Positions 20,188-20,225 of a stretch of DNA of 20,225 bases are shown here, piece by piece. A program made the position numbers and the translations under genes. The stretch comes from a virus. Location of the stretch: positions 1-20,225 of IMG/VR virus record IMGVR_UViG_3300046517_001510; one strand, given 5' to 3'. The notes below the pieces were generated by a model. It was given only the letters and a program-made list of their open reading frames with translations. It had not been told where the DNA came from and ran no database searches. Every line of letters starts with the position of its first letter. The stretch's first letter is position 1.

Positions 20188-20225
20188 ATGAAGCTCTCCG
20201 ACAAAACGATCCGCACCCTGGCCTG
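20188..20225 (+). CDS. Probable tyrosine integrase, 5' end only
   Basis: An ATG at 20188 opens a frame that runs off the window. The visible residues are MKLSDKTIRTLA, closely matching the start of many Rhizobiales phage and island integrases ('MxLTDKTxRALxxP', the arm-binding N-terminal domain). Only 12 residues are visible, so the family call rests on this start plus the repeat-rich region just upstream. No strong ribosome-binding site is seen (AAAGGC lies 12 bases upstream). If correct, it would integrate the phage into the host chromosome. Confidence 0.6.
   Translation, partial: MKLSDKTIRTLA

Overview
This window is the structural, tail and lysis part of a temperate tailed phage or prophage. 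The likely host is an alphaproteobacterium of the Bradyrhizobium/Rhodopseudomonas type. Reasons: high GC with GC-ending codons, many ATGA/TGATG stop-start overlaps, head-to-tail gene order, and proteins that recall Rhizobiales prophage families. No tail sheath or contractile baseplate gene is visible, so a long non-contractile (siphovirus) tail is the best reading. Host and morphology are inferred from the sequence only; no database search was possible.

Layout. (1) 1-4735, head and neck: a partial coiled-coil protein, two small related virion proteins, a protein with a 21-residue repeat, a collagen-like protein, a gp6-like head-tail connector, a glycosyltransferase, and probable head-closure and tail-terminator proteins. 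(2) 4739-9663, tail tube and tail length: the tail tube protein, a tail assembly chaperone pair in -1 frame relation (the second half only 50 codons from its own ATG), a reverse-strand exported HNH-nuclease gene, a neck/tail completion-like protein and a 936-residue tape measure. (3) 9663-16768, tail tip: two tail-tip/hub proteins, several fibre-like proteins and a 599-residue spike-like protein whose central third is strikingly AT-rich. (4) 16782-18341, lysis: a two-helix holin-like protein, a 29-residue membrane peptide, a membrane/coiled-coil protein and an Amidase_3 endolysin, closed by a strong terminator. (5) 18387-20225, regulation and recombination: a reverse LuxR-type HTH protein, a XRE-type regulator, two small conserved-looking ORFs, a 442-bp non-coding stretch with paired CCCTACCCA repeats and palindromes (attP-like), and the first codons of a probable tyrosine integrase.

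How it works together: nearly all genes from 1 to 18341 point the same way and abut or overlap, as in one late operon that builds head, neck and tail and then lyses the cell. The main interruption is the reverse-strand HNH gene, which looks like an independently expressed cargo gene (moron). I see no defence system, CRISPR array, tRNA or insertion sequence. The most notable points are the hidden frameshift product, the exported HNH protein, the glycosyltransferase inside the neck module, the mosaic spike gene, and the repeat-rich region before the integrase.
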